Translations under genes and position numbers: made by a program
Notes under the pieces: model-generated
Database searches by the model: none
Told to the model about the DNA's origin: nothing
The model's input: the letters and a program-made list of their open reading frames with translations, nothing else
In this document: one piece after another, positions 44,886-54,699 of the stretch
How positions within the stretch are numbered: position 1 is the stretch's first letter
Layout of the letters: every line of letters begins with the position of its first letter
Source: Trichobilharzia szidati
Taxonomy: Eukaryota > Platyhelminthes > Trematoda > Strigeidida > Schistosomatidae
NCBI GenBank assembly: GCA_944472155.2
Contig: OX235279.1
Location: 161,408,199-161,472,198, forward strand
Direction of reading: 5' to 3'
DNA: 64,000 nucleotides

Positions 44886-44892
44886 TATAAAA
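44886..44892 (+). promoter_or_regulatory. TATA box of the secreted-protein gene
   Basis: TATAAAA. Initiation about 25-30 bp downstream would fall near 44915, after the first ATG (44897) and before the second (44933). The downstream ATG would then be used. Inferred from position only. Confidence 0.5.
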
Positions 44893-44896
44893 CTGA

Positions 44897-45931
44897 ATGA
44901 ATTCAACAATTTGTTCATTTCGCAAACAGACTATGCTACAGTTCACTTCTCTTGGTGTCTGGTGTGTTCTGATTCTACCTCTCCTTTCCATTCAAGGATG
45001 TTCTGGTATTATAATATCGAATCCAGTGTATCAAAGGCGCTTGTCAAATACAGTTGACGCACCGCACGAGAATGAATGGCGTGAGATTCCTGAATCATCT
45101 GTGAGTGTGCTTGGTACGGTGAGAAATAATACACTGTCAAGTCAAGACGTGTTGCGTACACCTGTCATGAATACGATTCTTAGTCCGACTGGATTTCAAT
45201 TCGTTGGAAGAGATGACGGAACCTCATTGTATTCTGCACCTCAGAATAAAGCCTCATCACAGACACAGAAACAACCACAATCTCAGCCAATCTCAACGGG
45301 GATTACACGGGAGGCATTAGAGAAATTCACTGGTAATTTAGATGACTCTGACAGTAGTCATTTCAAAAACAATCCATCGGTGAATCAACAAGTGAGTCGT
45401 GAACAATATCCCATCTGGAATCCGCGGGCACAAATTGATCTTTATCGTGGTCGACAAGCTGTATTAACATCAGCAGCAGAACAACAACCACCACAAGTGA
45501 GAACTCCCTCACTGCTCACACCATATGCCACAGGTGTACCATATCAAAATCTGAGGGATCTGTTTTATCCAAAATATACAATAGGTCTGAATACACCGTT
45601 TGAACAGAATACTCATTGGCGAAGAACCCCACTACTTTTACTGCCATCATCAAATATGCTTCAGTATAACAGACTGTCTACGGAATATCCATTGAACTCG
45701 CGACTTCGAAGTACTCTATCTCAACCAAACTTGATTTTTGGACAACAACCTCGCGTTATTTTTGTAAGACAGTATATGCAGTCCAATCAACCTCAGCGCT
45801 TCAATGAACCGGGAGTGGCGAGAACATTACAACCATATGGACAAGTGGTGACGCCACAGAATAACACGAGAGATCCTAGACTTTTTCTGAATGTAAGTCG
45901 CAATGATGTAATAGGAAGATTGTTTGGGTAA
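44897..45931 (+). CDS. Secreted protein of unknown function, intronless
   Basis: A 344-residue frame, by far the longest in the window and free of transposon motifs. I do not recognise the family. The N-terminus is a signal peptide: the hydrophobic run LGVWCVLILPLLSI (19-32) leads to GCSG, with cleavage plausible after residue 37. Met13 (44933) starts the leader better than Met1 and fits the TATA box at 44886, so translation may begin there. The mature part is low in cysteine and rich in Q, P, N, R and S (QKQPQSQP at 125-131; AEQQPPQ at 194-200). It has no transmembrane helix and sequons at N77, N322 and N332. Dibasic sites occur at 47-48 and 242-243. It ends IGRLFG, a terminal glycine after phenylalanine that could serve amidation, though a peptide-precursor role is only a guess. 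A poly(A) signal follows 44 bp after the stop. Upstream exons cannot be excluded. Neighbours are all repeats. Confidence 0.75.
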   Translation: MNSTICSFRKQTMLQFTSLGVWCVLILPLLSIQGCSGIIISNPVYQRRLSNTVDAPHENEWREIPESSVSVLGTVRNNTLSSQDVLRTPVMNTILSPTGFQFVGRDDGTSLYSAPQNKASSQTQKQPQSQPISTGITREALEKFTGNLDDSDSSHFKNNPSVNQQVSREQYPIWNPRAQIDLYRGRQAVLTSAAEQQPPQVRTPSLLTPYATGVPYQNLRDLFYPKYTIGLNTPFEQNTHWRRTPLLLLPSSNMLQYNRLSTEYPLNSRLRSTLSQPNLIFGQQPRVIFVRQYMQSNQPQRFNEPGVARTLQPYGQVVTPQNNTRDPRLFLNVSRNDVIGRLFG

Positions 45932-45974
45932 CTTGATTGTGTAAGCCATTTTAGAAGGTTAAATTGAATGAGGT

Positions 45975-45980
45975 AATAAA
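45975..45980 (+). terminator. Poly(A) signal of the secreted-protein gene
   Basis: AATAAA 44 bp downstream of the TAA stop. A T/G-rich stretch (ATGTTTTGATGTG) follows at once, as expected for a cleavage and polyadenylation region. It supports a short 3' UTR. Confidence 0.6.
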
Positions 45981-45984
45981 AATG

Positions 45985-47570
45985 TTTTGATGTGACATAT
46001 GGCCTTTTTCCATCAGTTTCGTGGAGTTTCACATCCAGGAATTGCGGCATTTTGTTGTTGTTGTTATTAGTATTATTATTATTCGTGAAGAAGCTGGCGA
46101 TTTCGAATACATAGAAGAGGCCTGAAAATGGAGAGTGGTTTCGTTATTCGAGTTCATGAGATTTTGTCGAACATATACACACAGGTTTGGCTTATCTTGA
46201 GGTGGACTATGATGGCTTCAGCTAGGTATATGTCAGAGACGAATTTGTAAGGTTAAATAGGTAACGGATAACTTCAAATGCATTGTTAAGACATCGAGTT
46301 AACTTTCAGGATATACGACGGGTGAGAGGTAAGCCAGAGAGCTACAAGTAGATGCTGTCTGTCTCTGTCTGAGAAATCGCTCCATGCAGGCTGCAGAATG
46401 TTTGCGGAAATGCGATGATGAACATGTCTAAAATAGGAGCCCCGATACATATAACTGCCTTCACAGCAACAGTAAAGTCGTGGTAGATCCACATTGTTGA
46501 GGATGACGCGAAATTAGGTAGTCTACCTTTTACCCCATAATCAAGTTGTAATACTGACTAAAAATGCTCTGAATGTAAGGATCGAATGTCGAGATAGTTG
46601 TGATTACCTTGACGTGAGTGCGGTGAAGCAGATGTGTTTGAGATGCAATCTATTTATCTGTGCTCACATTTAGGACAGTTGTCTATTCTCGAGGTGATTC
46701 GGTGACTGATAGCGTGTATTCTGACTGTCGTTTCATGTTTGTGAGCAGTCAGTACGAGGATGCACCTTGTAACAAGCGTTGTTCATGGAAGGAACCATGA
46801 AGTTATCAATGTAAGTTGTAAATGTGGATCAGTTTTGAATTCCACGCCATCCAGGAAATCTAGGTTTGCAGTGGAGATTGACTGATTGATTGATTTCAGA
46901 TTTAATGACCATCAATGAATTTAATACATGTATATATACATGCGTCGCATAAGTACAAATAATGCAACTGTAGTTTAGGTGAATAACCTAGAGACTTGAG
47001 GAATCAGCGATGAATAATTCCCACCCGGACATCATTGATAAAAACAGAACACGTAGTTCAGCGAAGTGTTCCTCCATCTCTGCTTTCTGCAACTTCATTT
47101 CTCCCTCCTTAAGTGCGAATTTATGTGCAATCTATTTTCGATAAGAGAGGGTAGTAGCGACATTGATGATTTATTGTCGTCGTTCACCGTAACACTCAAT
47201 GCGAACTCGTTGGCGACCAGTAGGCTAATAGGACGGAGGAATTCAATCCTAGGTTACTTTTAACAGGGAGTCAATGGTTCTCCATCTGATGTCAGTTTTT
47301 GGTCAATTCTGACTGATTTCCATCCAGTGGTTATACATTTAAGGTATCTCTAGTAAGCGACATGAAAACACATCATCGCTGCCAATCTAAATTAACGAGA
47401 ACTGTTTATTTAGGCTTGATTGTATGAGATGAGAGTGAATTCCTTTGGACTATTTCACTAACATCCCTGGGATTAACTGTTTGCACTCTAATGTCACTAA
47501 GACCAGCCATCCGCTTATTGATTTTAGTGGTTTGTATTATGCCCAGGTTCTATTTTCAAGAGTGTCGTGA
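45985..47570. other. Stretch downstream of the host gene, no recognised gene
   Basis: ATT microsatellite at 46067-46084. Short frames on both strands (65-68 codons) lack motifs. 46890-46960 is AT-rich. Around 47220-47300 GTCAATGGTTCTCCATCTGA, TGTCAGTTTT resembles the 3' part of the ribozyme SINE (GTGGTTCTCTAACTGATGTCAG), a possible fragment. Nothing else seen. Confidence 0.35.
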
Positions 47571-47574
47571 TGCG

Positions 47575-47960
47575 TATTTTTATGATTCCCTTGAATTCCG
47601 AGTGGAATATAGGTTTTCAAGTGAGGAACATCTCCATTTCAGCCTGTTCTCACCAACACCACACGATCTCCTCTCCTAGCATCCGTCACACTTCGACCTA
47701 CGCCAAAGTCGTCCTGGCCTCATTCAGGTCTCTCTCAACGGCCTTCCAGATAGGTGTATGACGTCAATATCAACAATCTCCTAAGGGTATTTCTTATCCA
47801 TCCATACATCCATTCACACTTACATCTCCACTTTCGTCGTCGGAATATTTACTGAGTAGACAACAGTTTCCTTATTGTTCCGTTCCCTGCAGGAGTTGTT
47901 AATCCTTTCTGTCTGATCTTCATTATTCCGCAGCAGATTTCTTAGGCATTTGGAAGTGGT
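47575..47960 (-). mobile_element. RTE LINE 3' relic
   Basis: The minus strand ends with the tail (rc of TTCCCTTGAATTCCGAGTGG, then TATAGG) and inward keeps the arginine-rich/terminal region remnants. The weak match fades near 47950. Confidence 0.45.
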
Positions 47961-47974
47961 GACTGGCCGGCTGA

Positions 47975-48700
47975 CTGACTGACTGACTTAACATTGGTGT
48001 TCACAATCTGAATCTAGAAATGAGTAGTGGGACGGATGAAGACATCAAACCCAGGCATAGTCGGAGAGACAAGGCAGACGATCTTCACCACTCTGAAATC
48101 AGTTTAGAAATTTTCTGCGCTCATAAGAAACAACAAGATTTGTATTTTCAACATAAAAGTTAAGTCAGTCATTTTTTCCGTTCTTCTATTATATTTGTCA
48201 GAATCGTGCATTGCGCTTCATGCAAAGCATTCCCAGCAGATTACTACAGACTTCTGTCAATAGATGCCATTTTAAAGATCAAATAGCCGGCTGACCGGAA
48301 GGAATCAGCAACAAGAAGCTGTGAGAACAAACTAATTACAAACCTGTTACCGAACAAATGTTGATGGTAATCGCTGCTGGTTGTTGTTGGATGGTTTTTC
48401 GGTTGGATATCTCCATCAGCGCCATCTTTTGCATGTTAACCTGAAGTCCTGTCCTTGCCACTAGCCTATTCTCCCAACTTATTTGTTTTCACCTGTACCT
48501 CTCTGAGTTTCTGTGACAATAAGCATAAATCATCTACCCAAAATCTAGATCATCTAGAGCCTTTCATATCGGTCCAGCGAAATCCTGTCTTCTCGCTCAA
48601 TTCAAGCAGTTTTCCACGTTATCCAGTCCGCCACCGTCAAAATGATATTGGCGGTATTTGGCTACCTAACCTGTGCACTGTCAATTGTCTGTGGTTGAAT
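47975..48700. mobile_element. Two RTE fragments head to head
   Basis: 47995-48360 is plus-sense RTE: MSSGTDEDIKPRHSRRDKADDL-like, KFSALIR-NNKICIFNIKVKSV (48105-48165), HSQQITTDFCQ-M-F-R, then NRNQQQEAVRTN. 48366-48700 is minus-sense RTE, upstream region: DxxxICL-VTETQRGTGEN, LVARTGLQVNMQKMALMEISNRKTIQQQPAA (rc of 48480-48372), and GRNLENVTD-like further out. The two pieces meet near 48362 with opposite polarity. Confidence 0.6.
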
Positions 48701-48719
48701 GAGGTTGAATGAAAAGGAC

Positions 48720-49140
48720 TTGGAGCAGATGATTTGATTGTAATGCACTCATTTTTATCCGAGAGACAGTACTAACATTGAAACTTTGATGCATTGTCTT
48801 CAACGCTCAATAGTGAGTGTCTTTCTCAATTTGACTGCTGGTTTGGGAATACCTTCCATAAACCCCCTCCAATTTTCAAGGTCTTCAAAGTGTGATGTGA
48901 TGCAGTTATTGATCGCAGTAGTTCAGAGTTAATTTACTGTATGCTAATAACACAGATATGTCGGAGTGTATTAGCATTATTAGTGTGTAAAAAAGGACGT
49001 TGAATAATAGTATGTAGTGGTAAGAGGTGGTTGACATCTAATCGGTTATTAGGAATAATTGATGGTGAGCAGGAGAATGAAGGATTGAGGATGCATTTTG
49101 TAATCTTTAAATATTCCCGTTGTTAATATCAGAACAAGAC
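48720..49140. other. Stretch with no recognised gene
   Basis: No frame or repeat recognised. Confidence 0.3.
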
Positions 49141-49149
49141 ATGTAAGCG

Positions 49150-49690
49150 AACAACTAGATCTGCTTTAGGCTTTACTCTAATTTACATAGATTTATATAT
49201 AAAACAGAATTTAACCAATGACTGTGAGTCTGTGGATCGAATAATAATAATGATAATAATAATTTGGAAATTGTTTTGAATGCTAGTGAAATAACGATAA
49301 TTATAATGATAACGAAAATAATGATAATAATGTTTAAAGAGGCAGCAGTAAGAATAACCAAAGTAGTAATACATGCATATGTGGACAATTCAATAAATAA
49401 ATAAATTAGGTCAAATCTTAAAGGTCACGTAAGTGGACAAATACTCAGAGTTTAAATAAATATCATAAAAGCACGAAGGAAATGGAAAACAAGAAAGTGT
49501 GGGAGGGATTTAATTAGACTGTTCCCGGGCAAGCGAGGGAAAGACAAAGGTAGGACAAACTTCTCTTGAATGCAAAGACTAGAATTCTTCTGTGAAATTC
49601 CCATAGCTTCGGCTATATATACAAATGTGGTTTCGAATTCCGTTCGGAAGGTTGGATGGGATGCGATGAATGACAATGAAGGCATTTTCA
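49150..49690 (-). mobile_element. PLE C-terminal relic with ATT-rich 3' UTR
   Basis: On minus, 49650-49510 encodes FETTFVYIAEAMGISQKNSSLCIQEKFVLPLSFPRLPG, the conserved PLE C-terminal tail (IAEAM...LCIQ...PLSxxW). The UTR with the usual ATT/ATC-rich tract follows at 49350-49230. The ribozyme-SINE composite B begins immediately upstream of this remnant, at 49689. Confidence 0.65.
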
Positions 49691-49775
49691 AGTGTTGGTT
49701 CGTAGGGATTTGGTTGGTTACAGGATTTTCGTCATGAGCTGACATTAGTTAGAGAACCATTGGAAAACCTGGGAG

Positions 49776-49819
49776 TACTGGACAGCTGTTTCGTCCTAGT
49801 TTGGGACTCTTCATCAGTA
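49776..49819 (-). ncRNA. Hammerhead ribozyme with C3 changed (composite B, left)
   Basis: Minus strand: stem I TACTG/CAGTA, core ATGAAGA (A at the invariant C3), stem II GTCC/GGAC, GAAA and stem III ACAG/CTGT with GTC all kept. A single core change separates it from the intact partner at 50153-50196. Confidence 0.8.
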
Positions 49820-50152
49820 CGCACCCACCGGGATTCAGCTCATGATGAAAATCCTGTAACCAATCAAATCCCTACAAACCAACACTTGAATATTAATGAG
49901 ATGCTCACTAGTGACTTGCCCTATTCAGGTAGGTAGTTGCCCGGGGTTCTAATGAGAAGTCGTGACCAGTAGGGTGCAGCAGGTTGGGCGTGAGGACAAA
50001 TACTCGCCGAAGACATTGGCTAGGGGTCGCGCTATGTCGTGAATTGGCAGAAGTTAGAATTCATGGACCATTGGATCGGGTCCCAGTGGCTTAATGGTAT
50101 ACGAGCTCGCCTTGTAACCAGAAGGTCCTGGGTTCGAATCCCGGTGGTTGCA

Positions 50153-50196
50153 TACTGCTGAAGAGTCCCAAACTAGGACGAAACAGCTGTCCAGTA
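50153..50196 (+). ncRNA. Hammerhead ribozyme, intact core (composite B, right)
   Basis: Stem I TACTG (50153-50157) with CAGTA (50192-50196); core CTGAAGA 50158-50164; stem II GTCC/GGAC with a CAAACTA loop; GAAA 50180-50183; loopless stem III ACAG/CTGT; cleavage after GTC at 50191. Identical fold to 44235-44278. Confidence 0.9.
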
Positions 50197-50259
50197 CTCC
50201 GTGACTGGTTTTCCAATGGTTCTCTAACTAATGTCAGCTCATGACGAAAATCCTGTAAT

Positions 50260-50955
50260 GAAGGCATTTCTTCTGTCCACCTAATGACCGCTATCGTCAG
50301 TCAAATGGAACAAAATGGAAATGCTCATAGATGTTAGCTTATTTTTTCTGAACCAGTAAGGAAGGAAGATGCTCAGCAGTGATGCATTTGTTAAGCTAGC
50401 CGTCTAGTTATTTGACCTATATAGCCATCTTTCTCTTCAGGAGCAGCTAAATTTGTAAATACACATAGAAGTGGCTCAGCTAGGCAGCTTGTCTTTCACT
50501 TGGGCAGTCACATAATTTGTCAGCAGCTGAAAAATGGCAGGAATAAAAGATATAGGAAAATGACCACATAGAATTTATTATGCTACAATTCATGAAGAAG
50601 TTAAACTGACACTAAGGCCTGGCCATGGTAGTAAAGTAGGCTGAATGAAAACTCATTTGAACATAAAGTTCCGGATTTCTTCGGATGGACTGCTAAAGCT
50701 TCGGATGCATGGAGAAGAAGTAGGTGAAGATATTTTTTTCTGACGGTTTGATCGTACTTTATACATGATTCTAAATTAATGGAGTATCTTCCAGTACCAC
50801 GTGGTCAGCAGTATTAATATACTCAAGAAGTCAACAATCGATTGTCGTCTGCGTTCTCCTTTGAACAACCTTACCATCAAGTCTAGACAATGTCCAACTA
50901 GTATCGCCCATGTATCCAATTCCACAATCACAAGTAAGCTATAAATCCACAAGGT
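50260..50955. other. Stretch with no recognised gene
   Basis: No motif-bearing frame up to about 50800. From there weak CR1 similarity may begin (plus), but I cannot place it. Confidence 0.3.
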
Positions 50956-50959
50956 AAGG

Positions 50960-51965
50960 TCCACAAGGCCTAAATGTCAGGTAGTAAATTTCACTTTGAG
51001 ACTACAACAACTAGCTAGCTATCATGGCACCAATATCATTGACGGCATAGAGGTTGAAACTACATCTAATGTCAAGTACCCTGGACTGAGTATTTCCTCC
51101 GATCTTTCCTGGTCCTCTCACATCTTGCTAGTTACTAGAAAGATGTTTCGCTTAACGTTCTACGTTAGGAAATTAAGGCAGTCTGGTATAAAGTAGTCCT
51201 TGCTTTCTCAGTTTGTCAATTCTTGTATTCTACTCATCCCTCTTTACTGCTTCCCATTAATCTTTCCTGGACTACTTAAGAAAGATTTTGCTTTGCTGAG
51301 AAGGGCACCAAAAGCTGTTAGTAGGGGAAGTGGGATATCGCTAAACCGACTGGTTAACACCATTGTGGATAGACATATAATGTCATGTAAGAAACTAGCG
51401 AATACTATATTGTCAGACCCCGAACATCCTCTCTATACGCATATCTCACCTTGCATTTCATCTGAAAGAAGTAGAAGCAGCTATAGGAGGCTATACGCTA
51501 GGACTTTCTTTTCCTTCACGTTCCCAGTGGAACATAGGGCTTCAAGCTACAGGCGAGCGTCCTAACCGCTATGCCACCGATGCTAGGACTACCAAGTACA
51601 AAAACTCCACAATACCTTATCTGGCACAGCTGTTATGTGATGAGAAATCCGTTAGGTATGACACGATCAACTCACTGTGGCACTCTAACAATTAGTCCAA
51701 TTAGTTTTTGTTTTCCTTTCTTCGTTACTATTATATTGTCATTCACATCTTCTATAACACACTAATTTTATACTTCATACCCTGTAGTGCATTGTTTAAA
51801 AATGTAAACGCATCGCTGTTCTTTTTTATTTTCTTTTGGTTGTTGTTTTTTTGATTTTAAAACCTTATAAATTTTATGAGGTAATTAGATGCAATATTGT
51901 AATGCATGCTGAAAATTCCATACCTGTGCCACAAATACTGTTTGGAATAAAGCTGTTATTATTAT
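50960..51965 (+). mobile_element. CR1-like LINE 3' portion
   Basis: Plus frame 50996-51565, open except for one TAG (51194-51196) and a SINE insertion. It reads IEVETTSNVKYPGLSISSDLSWSSHI, KMFRLTFYVRKLRQSG, then stop, then LLSQFVNSCILLIPLYCFPLIFPG, LNRLVNTIVDRHIMSCKK, ILSDPEHPLYTHISPCIS. This is the reverse transcriptase thumb and C-terminus, as at 58880-59488. After the insertion TTKYKNSTIPYLAQLL resumes. The 3' end is CTGAAAATTCCATACCTGTG and GGAATAAAGCTGTTATTATT. No endonuclease or palm is present; the copy is 5'-truncated. Confidence 0.85.
51506..51581 (-). mobile_element. 76-bp head-plus-tail SINE nested in CR1
   Basis: Flanked by the 9-bp direct repeat GCTAGGACT (51497-51505 and 51582-51590), an evident target duplication. 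On minus it starts ATCGGTGGCATAGCGGTTAG, GACGCTCGC (SINE head with A box) and jumps straight to CTTGAAGCCCTATGTTCCAC, GGGAACGTGAAGG (RTE-type tail). The B box and the whole body are missing. Confidence 0.9.
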
Positions 51966-51969
51966 GATT

Positions 51970-52375
51970 AGGTGGTAGGATCTGAGATTTTGGTGTGTGG
52001 CGAAAGTGAAACCACCGGCATGTAGCAAAATCAACCGCATTCACTAATCAATGAATTATATTTCCATCTTAAATTTCAGATCGACATTCAGGTTTCGCGT
52101 AAAGTTCTTTCTCTTGTACAAAATTGTTGTTAAAGGAGGTTAGAAACAACTATCTCCTCTGGGTATCAGTTGTAAAGGAATCCATCTGGATAACAGTAGG
52201 AAAAGACAAATCTGACTGGATATATGTATAACGTGTGTTAATTGATCGAATATATACATTTCTCATACGATGGACATGGAGAAACAAATGTTTGTGCAGA
52301 ATAATATAAGGCCATGTTTATTTTATCATCAGATTCTGTTAAGCTGCTTACAGTCTAAGAGTTGATTAAGTAAAC
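51970..52375. other. Stretch with no recognised gene
   Basis: AT-rich; nothing recognised. Confidence 0.3.
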
Positions 52376-52379
52376 GTAC

Positions 52380-53600
52380 ACACAATTTTGTCATAACTTG
52401 AAAATCCCCATTCAGCCATATAAAAGAAAAGAAGGCGTTCAGCGAAGAGACTCTTTTCGGCGAATTCATTCACTGAGCTGTACAATCGCATATATGTACA
52501 ATTTTGTTTGCGTGTGTGTGTGTACATTAGATTTATAAAGTTTAGATAATTATGTAATATAAGTATTATTTGACTTGGAAACAAACGTTAAGATAGAAAA
52601 TAAAATTGAATTGATTAAGCGAATTGGATGACGTAATACAGTTGAGTAGGATTCAGAGTAGGTCAGGTTGGCAACAGTGTTAATGAGTGGTGGTTGAAAT
52701 TAAATAAGGGTGGGGGTAGAGAATAATACAGTTGAAAATAAGTAAGTTAATCGGATGACGCAACATAGTTGACTAGAAATTGGACGTGGGTCAAGTTAGC
52801 AACATTGTTAATGAGGGTAGAGATTACAAAAGGGTGGGGTAGAGAATAATATAAATGAAGATGTGAAATAATAAAATGCACAAGACAAAATAATACAATT
52901 AGTAAGACTGAAATTAAGAAAGATTACGTCCATTGTAGATTTAATGAATGAACGGATTTCTTTTTTATGCAGAGTTCAGGATTTAGCAGATGAATTGTCA
53001 TTGCTTCTGCGATGTGGAGAAGTTTGATCCGTACACTTTTAGCAAGATTGCCTTGTATTCTGTAGATAACTTTGAAGTTTATTTCTGGTTTGACTTGGTG
53101 TCCAGAGTTGATCAATTTTTCAAGGATCGAGCTGCGGGGGCATCGGTTTTCTCCTTTATGAAACCATGAAGGTAAATGTTCGTTGACCCGTTTGGATAAT
53201 GAACGCTGAGTACGGCCGATATACCTGGCTCCACACGAGCAGGTGAATCGGTAGATGCACATAGATGAGGCCAACAGCTGTAGCTTATCCTTCACGTTCA
53301 TACGAATCATTGGTCTCGTGGAGAACGTCAGTCGTAATTCAGCTGCAAAGAAGGTTTTCTTCAATGAGCGGGAGAACCGATTTCTCAGTATTTCTGTAAA
53401 TTAGTCTCCATTGAACCGTAGGTTCATACAGAGAAGTCTTTTTGGAGCACTGAGTCTGGGCGGCTTCTCTGGTCTGGGTTTCATTGATTTTGTGATAAAT
53501 CTTTCTGGATAGCTATTTTCAAGGAGGATTTTCTTAAGAGTGTTCATTTCATCTTCTATGGCTGAATTTTGTCATACTATCAAGGATCAGCGTGATTTTA
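52380..53600 (-). mobile_element. PLE with intact-looking GIY-YIG domain and 3' end
   Basis: The minus frame 53364-52924 (146 codons, no internal stop) encodes KKTFFAAELRLTFSTRPMI, then MCIYRFTCSCGARYIGRTQR (first strand IYRF, second RYIG), LSKRVNEHLPSW (arginine and E/H helix), KLINSGHQVKPEINFKVIY and IAEAMTIHLLNPELCIKK. This is the Penelope endonuclease with the CxC-containing linker typical of the family. Upstream to about 53600 lies the thumb region (LKKILLENSYPERFITKSMKP equivalent), out of frame. The 3' end on minus (52470-52400) is GTACAGCTCAGTGAATGAAT, TCGCCGAAAAGAGTCTCTTC. The UTR has an imperfect tandem duplication of about 127 bp (52623 and 52750). No reverse transcriptase palm remains. 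Confidence 0.85.
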
Positions 53601-53919
53601 GTTAACAGCGACAACTGTTAATATGCAACGTTCACACCTTCCACTTATATAGCCTACGAAGAAGAGCAAGGTCCAATCAAAATACAAGCAGACGTAATTA
53701 GTTGATTGGATGCACGAGACAGTCAAGACAAGAGAAGAGAAGTTTATAATGAGTAATAGTGTGCTGAGTTTGACTCTAGCCAAAGAAACCAGAAGAACTG
53801 AATTACAACAAAGCAAAAATGGTGTGAGGGGATGAAGGCAAAAGTTAGTTTAATCAACTGACACTAAGCGATGGGACATTGAGTCGCCTAGGCAAAGAAA
53901 GACCAATAAGTGTATCTTT
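53601..53919. other. Spacer between two PLE relics
   Basis: No frame or repeat recognised in these 320 bases. Confidence 0.3.
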
Positions 53920-54620
53920 CTAAACACATAAGCCAGGCTTTAACCATTTAACAGCGATTGTTTCTGGCAATTTGAGGAGAGTTGAGTAGTGCTGTCTATT
54001 AATAATCGTCAAGGATTTCACTCTGTCCACTTCATGGCCCGTATGAACAATATGTCTGTTGATACCACTATCCAAGGTATTTGTTCTCTTAAGATGTAAG
54101 CATTTTGGGGGCATGTTCATAAAATTGGAGGTGTGCTCTCCTTTATTTTCTCCCAGTGCAACTGCTCCCATTTAAATTTGTATACACAATGCGAGTTGAC
54201 ATTGGAAGGGTACCTATCAACCTTTGATCGTGACAGACAGTTTGTTGTTCAATTCAACGGGAACCTATTTGGCTGGCTAGATAAGTTTTATGACTTCTGT
54301 TGAACAATGCTGCAGCATTGTCACCTTTAAGATCCATTTGGATAAATATACGTTTCTAATTCACAGTGGTTTGTTTCACCCTTAGATATTCAGATCTTCC
54401 ATTATTGTCAAAGAATTTCAGGGCATAACCATTATTTTCCAAAACTCCCTCAGTATCTATGAGTTCTTCTTTTAATACTTCTGTGTTCTTTAAGTCTTCG
54501 TTTAAACAGGAGACGCGTTCAACTACAAGTTTATCTGACCCCACAGGAACAGGTGAACTGATATACATGTGGAAACAGAAGTGGTCAGATGTAAGATCTT
54601 GTCCTTTAGGCTTCTAAATA
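53920..54620 (-). mobile_element. PLE relic: thumb and endonuclease C-terminus
   Basis: Minus frame 54568-54356: LKNTEVLKEELIDTEGVLENNGYALKFFDNNG, the PLE thumb segment (LxxTLxxNGYPxxF), followed in a shifted frame by IFIQMDLKGDNAAALFN (54350-54295, the YMxLPFKGD block). Minus frame 54171-53920: INRHIVHTGHEVDRVKSLTIINRQ and LPETIAVKWLKPGLCV, the PLE C-terminal end. The GIY-YIG strands between are degraded. Confidence 0.7.
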
Positions 54621-54699
54621 TCAATGGACGACTGGAGGACACTACTCATATCGTCACTGTAAAGAATATTCCTCTCAAAGAGGTTGAAATTGTTTAGAG

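Larger units (their letters stand above)
49689..50258. mobile_element. Ribozyme-SINE composite B
   Basis: 49689-49834 is in minus orientation (rc of the unit end, then a hammerhead at 49776-49819 and part of the B-box region GGGATTC). It then switches abruptly to plus at AGCTCATGATGAAAATCC (49836), continues through the joining block AAATCCCTACAAACC...CACTTGA (49877-49900), and runs through a whole plus monomer to 50258. A box 50087-50097, B box 50131-50141. Flanks: GGTTACAGGATTTTCGTCATG on the left mirrors GAAAATCCTGTAAC. Same architecture as composite A, with a shorter inverted arm. Confidence 0.85.

Noticed and set aside
49173..49388. Overlapping I- and Y-rich frames as membrane proteins
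   Set aside because: They are translations of the ATT-rich tract in a PLE 3' UTR.
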